Source: Paenibacillus terrigena DSM 21567 (GTDB lineage: Bacteria; Bacillota; Bacilli; Paenibacillales; Paenibacillaceae). From it: 64,000 nucleotides of DNA. A model generated the notes under the pieces. The model saw only the letters and a program-made list of their open reading frames with translations, was not told the origin of the DNA and did not search any database. Within the stretch, counting starts at the first letter, position 1. The number at the start of each line of letters is the position of its first letter. Location: the NCBI RefSeq assembly GCF_000374845.1, contig NZ_KB895418.1, positions 248,001 through 312,000 on the forward strand, in the 5' to 3' direction. Below, piece after piece: positions 52,038 through 60,308 of the stretch. Made by a program: the position numbers and the translations under genes.

Positions 52038-52640
52038 ATGCAATTAGATCGACTTGTTCGATTCCATAAAACGATAGGCGATGTAACGCGAATACGCATC
52101 CTTGCGCTCCTAAAGAACGGACCACTGCACGGACAGGCGCTTGCGGATAAATTATCTGTGTCGGCGCCGACAATCACGCATCATATGGCTAAATTGCGGG
52201 AAGTGGATTTGATCTATGAACGTCGGGATAAGAATACAATTTACTTTTACTTGGATGAGAAGAGTCTCATTCAACAATCCGAGGCGATTGTGAAGAAGGT
52301 ACAGTCTGCAGCTGAACTGGTGACAAGTGCGGATCAGGAAAAGGTAAGGCAAGATGAGCTGAAGGCGGAGAGCATCTTGCGTAATTTTTTCACGAAAGAA
52401 GGTACGCTCAAGCATCTTCCTGCACAACATAAGAAAAAATTGCTGGTGCTTCATCATCTTGTTGAAGGTCTGCAGCCAGGCAAGAAGTATTTGGAGTCTG
52501 AATTAAATGATTACATTCGCCAATTTCATCCGGATTTTGCAACCATTCGAAGAGAGTTTATCATGAACCATTTTATGTATCGCGAGCAGGATATTTATGA
52601 ATTAAACCCGCGAGAATTGTGGGGAACAAGTAAATTATGA
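52038..52640 (+). CDS. ArsR-type regulator with C-terminal DUF2087
   Basis: A 200-residue fusion. Residues 1-95 form an ArsR-like winged helix (DVTRIRILALLKNGPLHGQALADKLSVSAPTITHHMAKLREVDLIYERRDKNTIYFYL). Residues 110-200 form DUF2087 (LKHLPAQHKKKLLVLHHLVEGLQPGKKYLESELNDYIRQFHPDFATIRREFI). The usual ArsR metal-binding CxC motif is absent; the protein has no cysteine. ATG 52038 has AGGTG six bases upstream. The MFS exporter downstream is a likely target. Confidence 0.9.
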   Translation: MQLDRLVRFHKTIGDVTRIRILALLKNGPLHGQALADKLSVSAPTITHHMAKLREVDLIYERRDKNTIYFYLDEKSLIQQSEAIVKKVQSAAELVTSADQEKVRQDELKAESILRNFFTKEGTLKHLPAQHKKKLLVLHHLVEGLQPGKKYLESELNDYIRQFHPDFATIRREFIMNHFMYREQDIYELNPRELWGTSKL

Positions 52641-52649
52641 GGAAGATCC

Positions 52650-52687
52650 AAGGGCAGTTACTGTGACGGGTAGACTGCCCTTTATTT
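52650..52687 (+). terminator. Intrinsic terminator
   Basis: AAGGGCAGT pairs with ACTGCCCTT, followed by TATTT. Confidence 0.75.
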
Positions 52688-52757
52688 CGCTAAACAAATT
52701 AGATGCTCGTATAATTAGGTGTATATCGTATTAGATATGATAAAGGGGAATGCCAAC

Positions 52758-54050
52758 ATGAAATGGAGTAGTTCAATTTTTAGGCAAGCTACGGGATATC
52801 GGCAATTGTTCTGGGCTGGCCTCGTTAATGGGATCGGAGATCGATTCTCTCAAGTTGCCACATTAAGCTTGATTCTTACTTTGACAGGATCGGGTATGGC
52901 TGTTGGCTTTGTCTTTGCCATCCGGTTGATTCCAAGCCTCATCTTTGCACCGATCGGTGGGATGCTGGCGGATCGTTATTCGCGAACCAAACTCATGATC
53001 TATTCAGATATCATACGTGCATTTGTTGCGCTATCATTTCTATTCGTTCAAGATGCTGCTGATATGTGGGTGATCTATGTCGGATCATTCCTATTGTCTG
53101 CGGGTGAAGCGATCTACGCGCCAATTCGAACATCCTCGATTCCACTCCTTGTGAAGAAGGAACAGTTATTGAAGGTGAATGGTCTGGAGGAGCGTATGAT
53201 TGGATTTGTGTTAATATTAGGGTCAATGACAGGCGGGGTCGTCGCGATGTTAGGTGGTACTCAGGCTTCATTTGTTGTAAATGCAGCATCCTTCTTGATC
53301 TCTGCGATGCTTTTACGCTCAATTGTCTTATCGTCTGCGCGTGGTGGAACAAATAAGGAAAATGAGGAGCCTACAGATCAAAAGATTCGAATCGGGACTT
53401 TGCAAGAAATACGTACACTCTGGCAATCATCCCAATTTTTGCGCGCAATGATCATCGGATATATGTTGTGGCCGCTCGGATATGGGATTTTCAACATTTT
53501 ATTGAGTGTCTATGCCGTTCAAGTTTTTCAGATGGGGGATCTTGGCATGGGACTCATGTATGGTTCACTTGGTCTCGGTTTGGTTATTGGTTCACGATGG
53601 ACGGATAAATTCACGAATGTACTGAGAGGTGCCGTAGTCATTGGTTTCCTGTTGGAGGGGGTTTTTCACATCGGGCTAAGTCTAGCGAACCATTTCGTAT
53701 TAGCGATTGTCATGCTGGTGTTGGCTGCGATCTGTTCTGCCATCGGAAATGCGGGCAATCATACGCTATTAATGCAACATGTTCCAAGCAGATTCTATGG
53801 CCGTTTTTTTGGATTCATGTCTGCAATGCATACGAGTATTATGGGCGTAACGATGCTAGTAGCAGGATTCATGCTTGATTTCATAACGCCACGAATGCTC
53901 GGGTTGATAGGCGGGGGAATCATCGTCGCAGTAGCAACATGTCTTGTTTACGTGGTCCTTCGTACCCGTTCTGAGGATCCATCGAAATCTATCGATTCTA
54001 AATCAAGATCACATACTGAGCGCAGTGAAAATCCAATGAATTTAGAGTAG
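52758..54050 (+). CDS. MFS transporter (MFS_3/EntS-like)
   Basis: A 430-residue transporter with about 12 hydrophobic segments. The start FRQATGYRQLFWAGLVNGIGDRFSQVATLSLIL and the motif A-like GGMLADRYSRTKLM place it among MFS_3 proteins, which export siderophores, macrolides or other drugs. ATG 52758 has AAAGGGGAA seven bases upstream. It follows an ArsR-DUF2087 regulator, but a terminator stands between them. The substrate is unknown. Confidence 0.88.
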   Translation: MKWSSSIFRQATGYRQLFWAGLVNGIGDRFSQVATLSLILTLTGSGMAVGFVFAIRLIPSLIFAPIGGMLADRYSRTKLMIYSDIIRAFVALSFLFVQDAADMWVIYVGSFLLSAGEAIYAPIRTSSIPLLVKKEQLLKVNGLEERMIGFVLILGSMTGGVVAMLGGTQASFVVNAASFLISAMLLRSIVLSSARGGTNKENEEPTDQKIRIGTLQEIRTLWQSSQFLRAMIIGYMLWPLGYGIFNILLSVYAVQVFQMGDLGMGLMYGSLGLGLVIGSRWTDKFTNVLRGAVVIGFLLEGVFHIGLSLANHFVLAIVMLVLAAICSAIGNAGNHTLLMQHVPSRFYGRFFGFMSAMHTSIMGVTMLVAGFMLDFITPRMLGLIGGGIIVAVATCLVYVVLRTRSEDPSKSIDSKSRSHTERSENPMNLE

Positions 54051-54062
54051 TTAACGGATCGG

Positions 54063-54185
54063 ATGATTCGTTTCCAGCAGGAGCAATGGAAGGCTCAGAT
54101 TCTCTTGTCGCAAGGTGAGAATATTGATTATGCGCTGTATCAATACCGGACGAATGAGGGAGATGCGGAGAAGGCTCAAGTCTAG
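54063..54185 (+). CDS. Possible small ORF (40 aa)
   Basis: ATG 54063 opens a 40-residue charged frame that begins MIRFQQEQWKAQILLSQG and ends in GDAEKAQV. Codon choice looks like the neighbours, and a terminator follows. There is no convincing ribosome site, so it may be a remnant of a larger gene. No family recognised. Confidence 0.3.
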   Translation: MIRFQQEQWKAQILLSQGENIDYALYQYRTNEGDAEKAQV

Positions 54186-54210
54186 GGAATATGATTAATG
54201 CTGAGAAGGT

Positions 54211-54233
54211 CGAGCCAAGGGCTCGGCTTTTTT
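54211..54233 (+). terminator. Intrinsic terminator
   Basis: CGAGCC-AAG-GGCTCG is followed by GC and six Ts. Confidence 0.85.
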
Positions 54234-54247
54234 AACGACCTTAAATA

Positions 54248-54269
54248 CGAACTTACGTTCTGATATAAT
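54248..54269 (+). promoter_or_regulatory. LexA-like box with -10, orphan promoter
   Basis: CGAACTTACGTTCT (54248-54261) has the CGAAC-N4-GTTC core of LexA boxes and is followed two bases later by a consensus TATAAT (54264-54269). TTAAAT at 54241-54246 would be a weak -35 at 17 bases. The transcript would start near 54276 and enters no recognisable gene. Confidence 0.5.
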
Positions 54270-54333
54270 GGTGAAAGTAGATAACAACAAAAAAAGTAGA
54301 GACAGCAATTTCGCGTGATATAAAAATACGTGT

Positions 54334-54417
54334 TTACACATGATTGTCCTGCGTCTTCGCATCATCCATCCGTTTGCGGTATCTATCATCGTTATTCTCT
54401 ACCCATCCATACCACAT
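54334..54417 (-). CDS. Possible minus-strand small ORF (27 aa)
   Basis: ATG at 54417 (minus) opens MWYGWVENNDDRYRKR continuing to TAA at 54334. The frame is also open for about ten codons upstream (CVPISQYLD), with AAGGA before it but no standard start codon at good spacing. The composition looks coding-like. It may be a small protein or a remnant; no family recognised. Confidence 0.25.
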   Translation of the reverse strand: MWYGWVENNDDRYRKRMDDAKTQDNHV

Positions 54418-54484
54418 ATCTAAATATTGCGAAATCGGTACGCATCCTTAAAAAATCTTGAAAAATAAAATCCAATAACTTAAC

Positions 54485-54567
54485 ATTTGGGCCCAAATAT
54501 ACCCAAAAATATTCGTTGACACCTCCCCAAATGCCCCTTATATTAAATGTAAATCACCCAAATTTGG
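54485..54567 (+). promoter_or_regulatory. Promoter with two operator palindromes for the LacI/oxidoreductase operon
   Basis: TTGACA (54516-54521) and TATATT (54539-54544) are 17 bases apart. A perfect 14-base palindrome ATTTGGGCCCAAAT lies upstream (54485-54498), and CCAAATTTGG lies downstream of the start (54558-54567). Two related sites about 70 bases apart suggest repression by looping by the LacI protein encoded next. Confidence 0.72.
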
Positions 54568-54616
54568 AGAAGATAGAGACTCATAGAGATTATCGAAGGA
54601 GTATGGGAGGTGGAAC

Positions 54617-55681
54617 ATGCCGTCTTTGAAGGATATTGCCCAAATGGTTGGGGTATCGATTTCCACGGTATCTCGCGTCATCAATAACGATACGAGTAAG
54701 CATATCAGCGCGGATACGAAGAACAGAGTATGGGAAGCTGTGAAAGCGTTGAACTATAAACCGAATGAAACACCAAGACGGTTGATGCAGAAGAAAATGA
54801 ATCAAGTCGAACCAGAGTCACAACCGCTAAGAATTGGGTGTATTCTATCACTTCCGAACAATAAGTATAACCACCCGTACTTCTCACCCATTCTGGCTGG
54901 CATTGAAGATAAATTGAAAAGCCTGGGTTGTGTGATGCATTTCATTCGAACGGAAGATGAGATTCGTGAAGATCTGGAGAATCATCAATTCGAAGGTGAT
55001 GGGAAGCCGGATGGCTTGATTTTCGTCGAAGGCGTCGAGAAATCGCTCTATCAGAGGTTAAAAGAAGTTGTTCCATTCAGTGTTGGGATTGATATCTCTG
55101 ACCCGACGGTACCCGTGATTGCATATGATCGTGTGATCGCGGCGAAGGCTGCGACCCAGCATCTGATTGAACAAGGTCACGAGCAGATTGGTTTTATCGG
55201 TGGCGTGGGTCTAACAGGCGACATGATGAGGGAGAAAAGATTCCGAGGATTTCGCGAAGCCTTAGAGCGTGCCGGTCTTCCGGTAAATCCAGATTGGATC
55301 ATGAACTCCGAATGGGATGTCGATCTCAGCTATGCATGTATGAAAAATTTGCTGCACGAGCATCCGGATCATCTGCCTACTGCTATGTTCTGTGCGAGCG
55401 ACATGATGGCGATTTCAGCGATGAGAGCGGTTACTGAGGCAGGTCTGCGTATCCCTGAAGATATTGCATTTATTGGTCTTGATAATATCGATTTTGCTAA
55501 ATATACATCTCCAGCACTCTCATCTGTACATATTCCGAAATACGAGATGGGGCTGGCCGCAACGAAGACGCTTCTAGATTGGATGGACGGAGCGTATCCG
55601 ATGCCCTTTAGAATGGTATTACCCTTTGAACTGATGATAAGAGAATCCTCTATTCATAGCCAAATTCTTATCGAAAGGTAG
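54617..55681 (+). CDS. LacI-family regulator of the adjacent oxidoreductase
   Basis: A 354-residue LacI/GalR regulator. The helix-turn-helix is LKDIAQMVGVSISTVSRVIN, and the sensor domain starts at about residue 75 (LRIGCILSLPNNKYNHPYF). It ends in a GLAATKTLLDWMDG effector-domain segment. GGGAGGTGG precedes the ATG. It heads an operon with a Gfo/Idh/MocA oxidoreductase nine bases downstream, so a sugar or polyol is a likely ligand. Confidence 0.93.
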   Translation: MPSLKDIAQMVGVSISTVSRVINNDTSKHISADTKNRVWEAVKALNYKPNETPRRLMQKKMNQVEPESQPLRIGCILSLPNNKYNHPYFSPILAGIEDKLKSLGCVMHFIRTEDEIREDLENHQFEGDGKPDGLIFVEGVEKSLYQRLKEVVPFSVGIDISDPTVPVIAYDRVIAAKAATQHLIEQGHEQIGFIGGVGLTGDMMREKRFRGFREALERAGLPVNPDWIMNSEWDVDLSYACMKNLLHEHPDHLPTAMFCASDMMAISAMRAVTEAGLRIPEDIAFIGLDNIDFAKYTSPALSSVHIPKYEMGLAATKTLLDWMDGAYPMPFRMVLPFELMIRESSIHSQILIER

Positions 55682-55690
55682 TGTACACGT

Positions 55691-56962
55691 ATGAACAAAA
55701 TTACAGCAATCCTATTAGGTGCAGGAGATCGAGGAGCTAGAGCCTATGGTCCTTATGCCATCAATTTTCCACACGAGCTGCAGATTATCGCTGTAGCCGA
55801 GCCGAATGAAGAACGTAGAGTGAGCTTTATGCAAGATCATGGCATCCCAGAATCGATGGCATTTATCGATTGGAAGGATGTCCTGAATAAGCCGAAAATG
55901 GCGGATGTCATGATTATTTGTACCATGGATCGCATGCATTATGAACCTACTTTGAAGGCACTCGATCTCGGTTATCATGTTCTGTTGGAAAAGCCAATGT
56001 CGCCAGAACCGCGTGAATGTATCGAGATGGAGCTTGCAGCGAAACGGAACAACAGACTTCTAATCATTGGACATGTGCTTCGTTACACGAGTTATTGGTC
56101 CACAATCAAACGCTTTCTTGACGAAGGACGAATCGGTCAAATTGCTTCGATTCAACTGAATGAAAATGTCGAGCATATGCATATGTCCCATAGCTTCGTT
56201 CGCGGCAACTGGAACAATTCGGATGTGTCAAGTCCGATGATTCTCCAGAAGTCCTGTCATGACATGGATGTGCTCTCATGGCTTATGAATCAGCCGTGTA
56301 TGCGAATTAGCTCATACGGATCACTGATGCATTTTAATGAGAAGAATGCGCCTGAAGGGGCACCGCTTCGTTGTCTTGACGGATGTCCTGTCGAGTCCAC
56401 TTGTCCGTATCATGCGGCACGTTATTACCTCGGTGAAGGGAAAGGATGGGCTCGCAAGTTCACTTTAGATAATAGCCGTGAAGGCATATTGGAAGCGCTT
56501 CAGACCAATAGCTACGGTCGTTGTGTATACCATAGCGACAATAATGTCGTGGATCACCAAGTGGCGTCCATGGAATTCGCGGATGGTGCGACAGCAACCT
56601 TCAGCATGTGTGGGTTCACACATAATCAGACACGGACCGTTCAGATTATGGGTACCAAAGGCGAAATTCGCGGCGATATGGAGAATAACTCGTTCACGAT
56701 TTATGATTTCCTGACGAAAGAGCAGCAGACGATCAAAGTCAATCCGGGCACATTCGGACATGGCGGAGGCGATGAAGGTATTGTGAGAACATTCCTGAAA
56801 GAAGTCCGTGAGTATGTCGGCGGTGAAGGTCTTACTTCGGCATCGGCATCTGTACGCAGTCACTTGATGGCTTTCGCTGCGGAAGAATCAAGATTGAATA
56901 ACGGCAAAGCGATTGAGATTGATGCTTATTACAGAAGCTTCATTCCGGAAGGCGCAGTCTAG
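55691..56962 (+). CDS. Gfo/Idh/MocA-family oxidoreductase
   Basis: A 423-residue NAD(P)-dependent sugar or polyol dehydrogenase. The Rossmann start is ITAILLGAGDRGARAYG; the catalytic/nucleotide-binding EKPM is in HVLLEKPMSPEP; the HDMDVLSWL block carries the family's DxxH-like residues. An insert with four cysteines (RCLDGCPVESTCPYHAARYY) is typical for a subgroup in Paenibacillus and may bind a metal. The ribosome site is GAAAGG. Co-transcribed with lacI; terminator follows. Confidence 0.92.
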   Translation: MNKITAILLGAGDRGARAYGPYAINFPHELQIIAVAEPNEERRVSFMQDHGIPESMAFIDWKDVLNKPKMADVMIICTMDRMHYEPTLKALDLGYHVLLEKPMSPEPRECIEMELAAKRNNRLLIIGHVLRYTSYWSTIKRFLDEGRIGQIASIQLNENVEHMHMSHSFVRGNWNNSDVSSPMILQKSCHDMDVLSWLMNQPCMRISSYGSLMHFNEKNAPEGAPLRCLDGCPVESTCPYHAARYYLGEGKGWARKFTLDNSREGILEALQTNSYGRCVYHSDNNVVDHQVASMEFADGATATFSMCGFTHNQTRTVQIMGTKGEIRGDMENNSFTIYDFLTKEQQTIKVNPGTFGHGGGDEGIVRTFLKEVREYVGGEGLTSASASVRSHLMAFAAEESRLNNGKAIEIDAYYRSFIPEGAV

Positions 56963-56992
56963 AACATAACAACATGTATATTCCATTTGAAC

Positions 56993-57028
56993 AAAGCGAC
57001 CTAGCCATTTAAGGCAGGTCGCTTTTTT
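56993..57028 (+). terminator. Intrinsic terminator
   Basis: AAGCGACCT pairs with AGGTCGCTT, with an inner GCC/GGC, followed by six Ts. Confidence 0.88.
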
Positions 57029-57046
57029 GTGCTGCATGTGCGGAGG

Positions 57047-57709
57047 TCATTCCGACCAATTATTCGCGATATTGCCAATCACACGGGAGAGTTCAGGCAG
57101 CAGCTTGATGTCGAAGGCGCCTTTTGCCGTCCCGAGCAGGTTCTCCAGAATATCGCTGATCCCTACCAGTTTGTCCAACACTTCTTGGGTTGACCAGGAG
57201 AATATACCCGGGTCAAACAGGAACAGCATGCTCACCAACAGAAATTCGGCAACAGTTCGTGGATGGCTCGCATGAAAATCGCCTTCCTGATTGCCTTGTT
57301 CGATGACGGATGTCATCGGTGGCGTAAATGCCTTGACGGTCTTGACAAGCAGCTTCTGGTGCAGGACGGCATTGTTCTCATGGTGCAAATAATGGACGGC
57401 TTTGTCTTCGCCTCGATGCGCGAAGTTATCGATGAGGATGCGGAGCATCTTCTGATAACCAGATTGCGCGGGATCTTCAGCGATGCGTTCGATGGTCGCC
57501 AGGTCACGCTGCAGGATGTTGTCGATTAAGGCTTCTGCGATTTCCTCTTTGGATTTGAAGTAATAATAGAACGTGCCTTGTGCTACGCCGATATGCTTCA
57601 CGATATCGCTAATCGAGGTGCGTTCATACCCTTTATGTTTAAAAAAATGCTCCGCAGCTTGCAGGATTTCATTTTTACGTTCAATAGGGTCTTTCGAAAT
57701 GCGTGCCAT
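57047..57709 (-). CDS. TetR-family regulator of the divergent exporter
   Basis: A 220-residue TetR regulator. The helix-turn-helix is EILQAAEHFFKHKGYERTSISDIVKHIGVAQGTFYYYFKSKEEIAEAL. AAGGAGG precedes ATG 57709. It is divergent from a DHA2 exporter, and a 29-base dyad lies between them, as in QacR/QacA-like pairs. The ligand is probably an exported compound; identity unknown. Confidence 0.92.
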   Translation of the reverse strand: MARISKDPIERKNEILQAAEHFFKHKGYERTSISDIVKHIGVAQGTFYYYFKSKEEIAEALIDNILQRDLATIERIAEDPAQSGYQKMLRILIDNFAHRGEDKAVHYLHHENNAVLHQKLLVKTVKAFTPPMTSVIEQGNQEGDFHASHPRTVAEFLLVSMLFLFDPGIFSWSTQEVLDKLVGISDILENLLGTAKGAFDIKLLPELSRVIGNIANNWSE

Positions 57710-57746
57710 AGCGAGCCTCCTTAGGTCAGTTACCTAATTCTAATTT

Positions 57747-57811
57747 AACTATTGACTGTCAGTCAGTCAATAGTTTATGATGATGCCAATAACTGATTGA
57801 TAGTCAGTCAA
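57747..57811. promoter_or_regulatory. Operators between tetR and the DHA2 exporter
   Basis: AACTATTGACTG-TCAGT-CAGTCAATAGTT (57747-57775) is perfect with twelve-base arms. A second copy of the half site, GTCAGTCAAT, recurs at 57803-57812 with a partial TTGA partner. The GTCAGTCAAT motif is the probable TetR recognition sequence controlling both genes. Confidence 0.8.
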
Positions 57812-57834
57812 TTAATTAATGGAGGTTGTGTAAC

Positions 57835-59538
57835 ATGAAAAAACAGCATCATGTGCTGGCAACGGTGACTCTGCTCATCGGGTTTTTTATGGCGATTCTG
57901 GATACGAGTATCGTCAATGTCGTTCTTCCTAAGATGGCATCCCATTATGGGGCGAGCGTCCAGAACATTGCGTGGGTGGCGAATGGCTATAGTCTGTCCT
58001 TCGCTGTATTTCTGCTAACGGCTTCGCGTCTTGCCGACCAGTTCGGACGCAAGAAATCGTTCATGATCGGCTTGCTTGTGTTTACACTGAGCTCGCTGTT
58101 ATGCGGTACGGCAACTTCGATCGAGATGCTCATTACGTATCGCATACTTCAGGGTGTGGGAGCAGCGTTGATCGTGCCTTTGGTTGCGCCTTTGCTGATG
58201 AATTTGTATCCGCCTGAGAAGAAGACACTCATGGTTGGCATTATGGGAGCACTCGGAGGACTCGCGGCAGCGAGCGGGCCGGCGTTAGGCGGCATCCTGT
58301 CGGATCAGTTAACTTGGCAGTGGATTTTCTATATCAATGTTCCGTTAGGTGTGGCAGCGTTCTTGACGGCTATGGCTGTGCTGCGCGAATCAAGTGACCC
58401 CACCGCGAGTCGGCGGTTGGATGTCCTGGGCATGCTGAGTGTTACGATCGCAGCTCTGTCGCTGACGCTCGCATTCATGCAGGCGAATGATAAAGGCTGG
58501 TCATCGATCTATATCATGTCACTGTTCGCGATCGGAATCATAAGTCTCTTTGCTTTCCTATGGGTTGAAGCTAAGGCGAAGGAACCGATGATGCCGTTAT
58601 CGTTGTTCCGTCCTATCCGGTTTACCGCCGGTAATGCCGGATTGTTCCTGCTGGGGATCGGGATGACGGGGCCAACATTCGTGCTCGCATTCTTCCTGAC
58701 GGCAGTGGGGGGCAAATCCGAGCTGCACGCGGGGTTCATTATCAGCGTACTTGCCGTTGCTTCCATGTTCAGTTCCATCCTCTCCGCTAAATTCGTAGAC
58801 CGGTTAGGCTCAAGAATGTTCACGGTGGCCGGCATGCTGCTGCTGGGGCTAGGAACGTATTTACTCTCGGGGTTGAATGAGAGCTCCACCACGTTGGATT
58901 ATGTATGGCGGTTGATCATTGCCGGGATGGGGACCGGGATGACGATCTCGACGCTCACCGCCACGACCTTGCTGTTAGCCCCGATGGAGAAAGCGACGAT
59001 TGCGATGGGCATAGGTACGATGGCGCGTACGATGGGAACGGTCTTCGGCATCGCAATACTTGTGGCATTACTCACGTCCACGACGCGAACCGAGATGAAG
59101 TCAGCGGTCGTCGAAGCCGTGCAGCAGGTTAAGTCCAGCTCGTTAGACATTTCGCTTCAGCAGCAACTCATCGCAGCTCTTCAACAGGCAAATGTAAGTT
59201 CAGGACAGGGTGACACGAACACAGCATGGACGAAGATGACAGGTGTCATGAAGCATAAAGAGCAAGATGCATTGGCCGCAGCGCCAGCAACGGAGCAAGG
59301 GAAGGTTAAGGCTAAATTCGCGGCGGTGCAAGACCAACTGGAGCAGCTCTGGTCCCGTATTCAGCAGACGATGCATCATCACCTGACGATGGCCTTTAGC
59401 ACGGTGTTCAAGTTTAGCTGCCTATCGTTAGTCCTAGGTGCCATATTTGCATATATCAATGGAGAAGGCGGTCTGGGATCACATCGTCGACAGGAGAAGA
59501 AGGCTCGGGAACAGGAGATTGTCACGGTGCGTGCATAA
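57835..59538 (+). CDS. DHA2-family MFS multidrug exporter (EmrB/QacA type)
   Basis: A 567-residue exporter with 14 hydrophobic segments. Motifs: DTSIVNVVLPKMASHYG (motif D1-like), ASRLADQFGRKKSFMIG (motif A) and GALGGLAAASGPALGGILSDQLTWQWIFYINVPLG (motif C). A long extracellular or periplasmic loop lies near residues 420-520 before the last helix. ATG 57835 has GGAGGT upstream. Regulated by the divergent TetR. The substrate is unknown. Confidence 0.92.
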   Translation: MKKQHHVLATVTLLIGFFMAILDTSIVNVVLPKMASHYGASVQNIAWVANGYSLSFAVFLLTASRLADQFGRKKSFMIGLLVFTLSSLLCGTATSIEMLITYRILQGVGAALIVPLVAPLLMNLYPPEKKTLMVGIMGALGGLAAASGPALGGILSDQLTWQWIFYINVPLGVAAFLTAMAVLRESSDPTASRRLDVLGMLSVTIAALSLTLAFMQANDKGWSSIYIMSLFAIGIISLFAFLWVEAKAKEPMMPLSLFRPIRFTAGNAGLFLLGIGMTGPTFVLAFFLTAVGGKSELHAGFIISVLAVASMFSSILSAKFVDRLGSRMFTVAGMLLLGLGTYLLSGLNESSTTLDYVWRLIIAGMGTGMTISTLTATTLLLAPMEKATIAMGIGTMARTMGTVFGIAILVALLTSTTRTEMKSAVVEAVQQVKSSSLDISLQQQLIAALQQANVSSGQGDTNTAWTKMTGVMKHKEQDALAAAPATEQGKVKAKFAAVQDQLEQLWSRIQQTMHHHLTMAFSTVFKFSCLSLVLGAIFAYINGEGGLGSHRRQEKKAREQEIVTVRA

Positions 59539-59555
59539 TACCATGAATTGAAGCG

Positions 59556-59585
59556 AAAGAGTCAAGGTGACTGCCTTGACTCTTT
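59556..59585 (+). terminator. Terminator-like hairpin
   Basis: AAAGAGTCAAGG pairs with CCTTGACTCTTT around TGACTG; the T-tail is short (it lies within the second arm). Confidence 0.7.
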
Positions 59586-59684
59586 GATGTGCGGTAACAT
59601 GACAGACTTTCGCATGATTCATGTTTTTGGTATCGTTATATGTATGCAGCAACGCATGGATGACGGAGAATAGAGAGGAGAGCA

Positions 59685-60284
59685 ATGATGGAGCGATTGG
59701 GATTCATTCGACATGGTGTTACCCCTTGGAATCAAGAAGGCCGATTTCAAGGTCATTCGGATATAGCATTAGCGCCAGAGGGGGTCAGGCAAGCAGAAGC
59801 GCTCGCGGCCAGATTGCGAGCGGATGAAGGGGCATGGGATATAATCTACACCAGTGATCTGTCACGTGCTGCCAAGACCGCACAGATCATCGCAGATGCA
59901 CTCGGCTTGAAGGAAATTCACTTCGATGCGCGCCTTCGCGAAGTGTCTGGCGGATTGCTCGATGGAACGACGGAGGAGGAGCGCGTCTCCAAATGGGGCG
60001 AGGATTGGTATGATTCTGTGACAACACTCGGATTAGAGACCGAAGAACAAAGTGTAAGGCGAGGTCTCCAATGCATTGAGGATATAGTGAGCCAGCATCC
60101 GGCCAAGCGAATTCTGCTCGTTAGTCATGGTACCTTTCTAAGCTACATGCTGAACCAATTGATTCCGAATGATCCGAACCGACCTCACTTAAACAACACA
60201 TCACTTACAACGTTGATCCGAGATGTAGAGGTATGGCAATGTGAATTGTATAATTGTACGAAACATTTGGTGAATATATCATGA
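59685..60284 (+). CDS. Histidine phosphatase family protein
   Basis: A 199-residue member of the phosphoglycerate mutase-like histidine phosphatases. The catalytic RHG is in LGFIRHGVTPWNQEGRFQGHSDIALAPEG; YTSDLSRAAKTAQ and LREVSGGLLDGTTEEE follow, and the second histidine is in LLVSHGTFLSYML. AGAGGAGAG precedes the ATG. Probably a sugar-phosphate or cobalamin-type phosphatase; there is no evidence for a specific role. It lies 24 bases before a HAD gene, likely in one transcript. Confidence 0.9.
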   Translation: MMERLGFIRHGVTPWNQEGRFQGHSDIALAPEGVRQAEALAARLRADEGAWDIIYTSDLSRAAKTAQIIADALGLKEIHFDARLREVSGGLLDGTTEEERVSKWGEDWYDSVTTLGLETEEQSVRRGLQCIEDIVSQHPAKRILLVSHGTFLSYMLNQLIPNDPNRPHLNNTSLTTLIRDVEVWQCELYNCTKHLVNIS

Positions 60285-60308
60285 AAATCGCAACCAGGAG
60301 GTGCAGAG

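Larger units (their letters stand above)
54051..54616. other. 566-base gap between the MFS and LacI genes
   Basis: It contains a possible 40-codon ORF (54063-54185), a terminator (54211-54233), a LexA-like box with TATAAT (54248-54269) that leads into no clear gene, a possible minus-strand small ORF (54334-54417), and the LacI operon promoter with two palindromes (54485-54567). No other structure was evident. Confidence 0.6.

Noticed and set aside
54195-54389. Minus-strand 64-codon frame with a hydrophobic stretch
   Set aside because: It passes through the terminator and the LexA-like promoter and has no ribosome site; I prefer the shorter frame at 54334-54417, itself doubtful.
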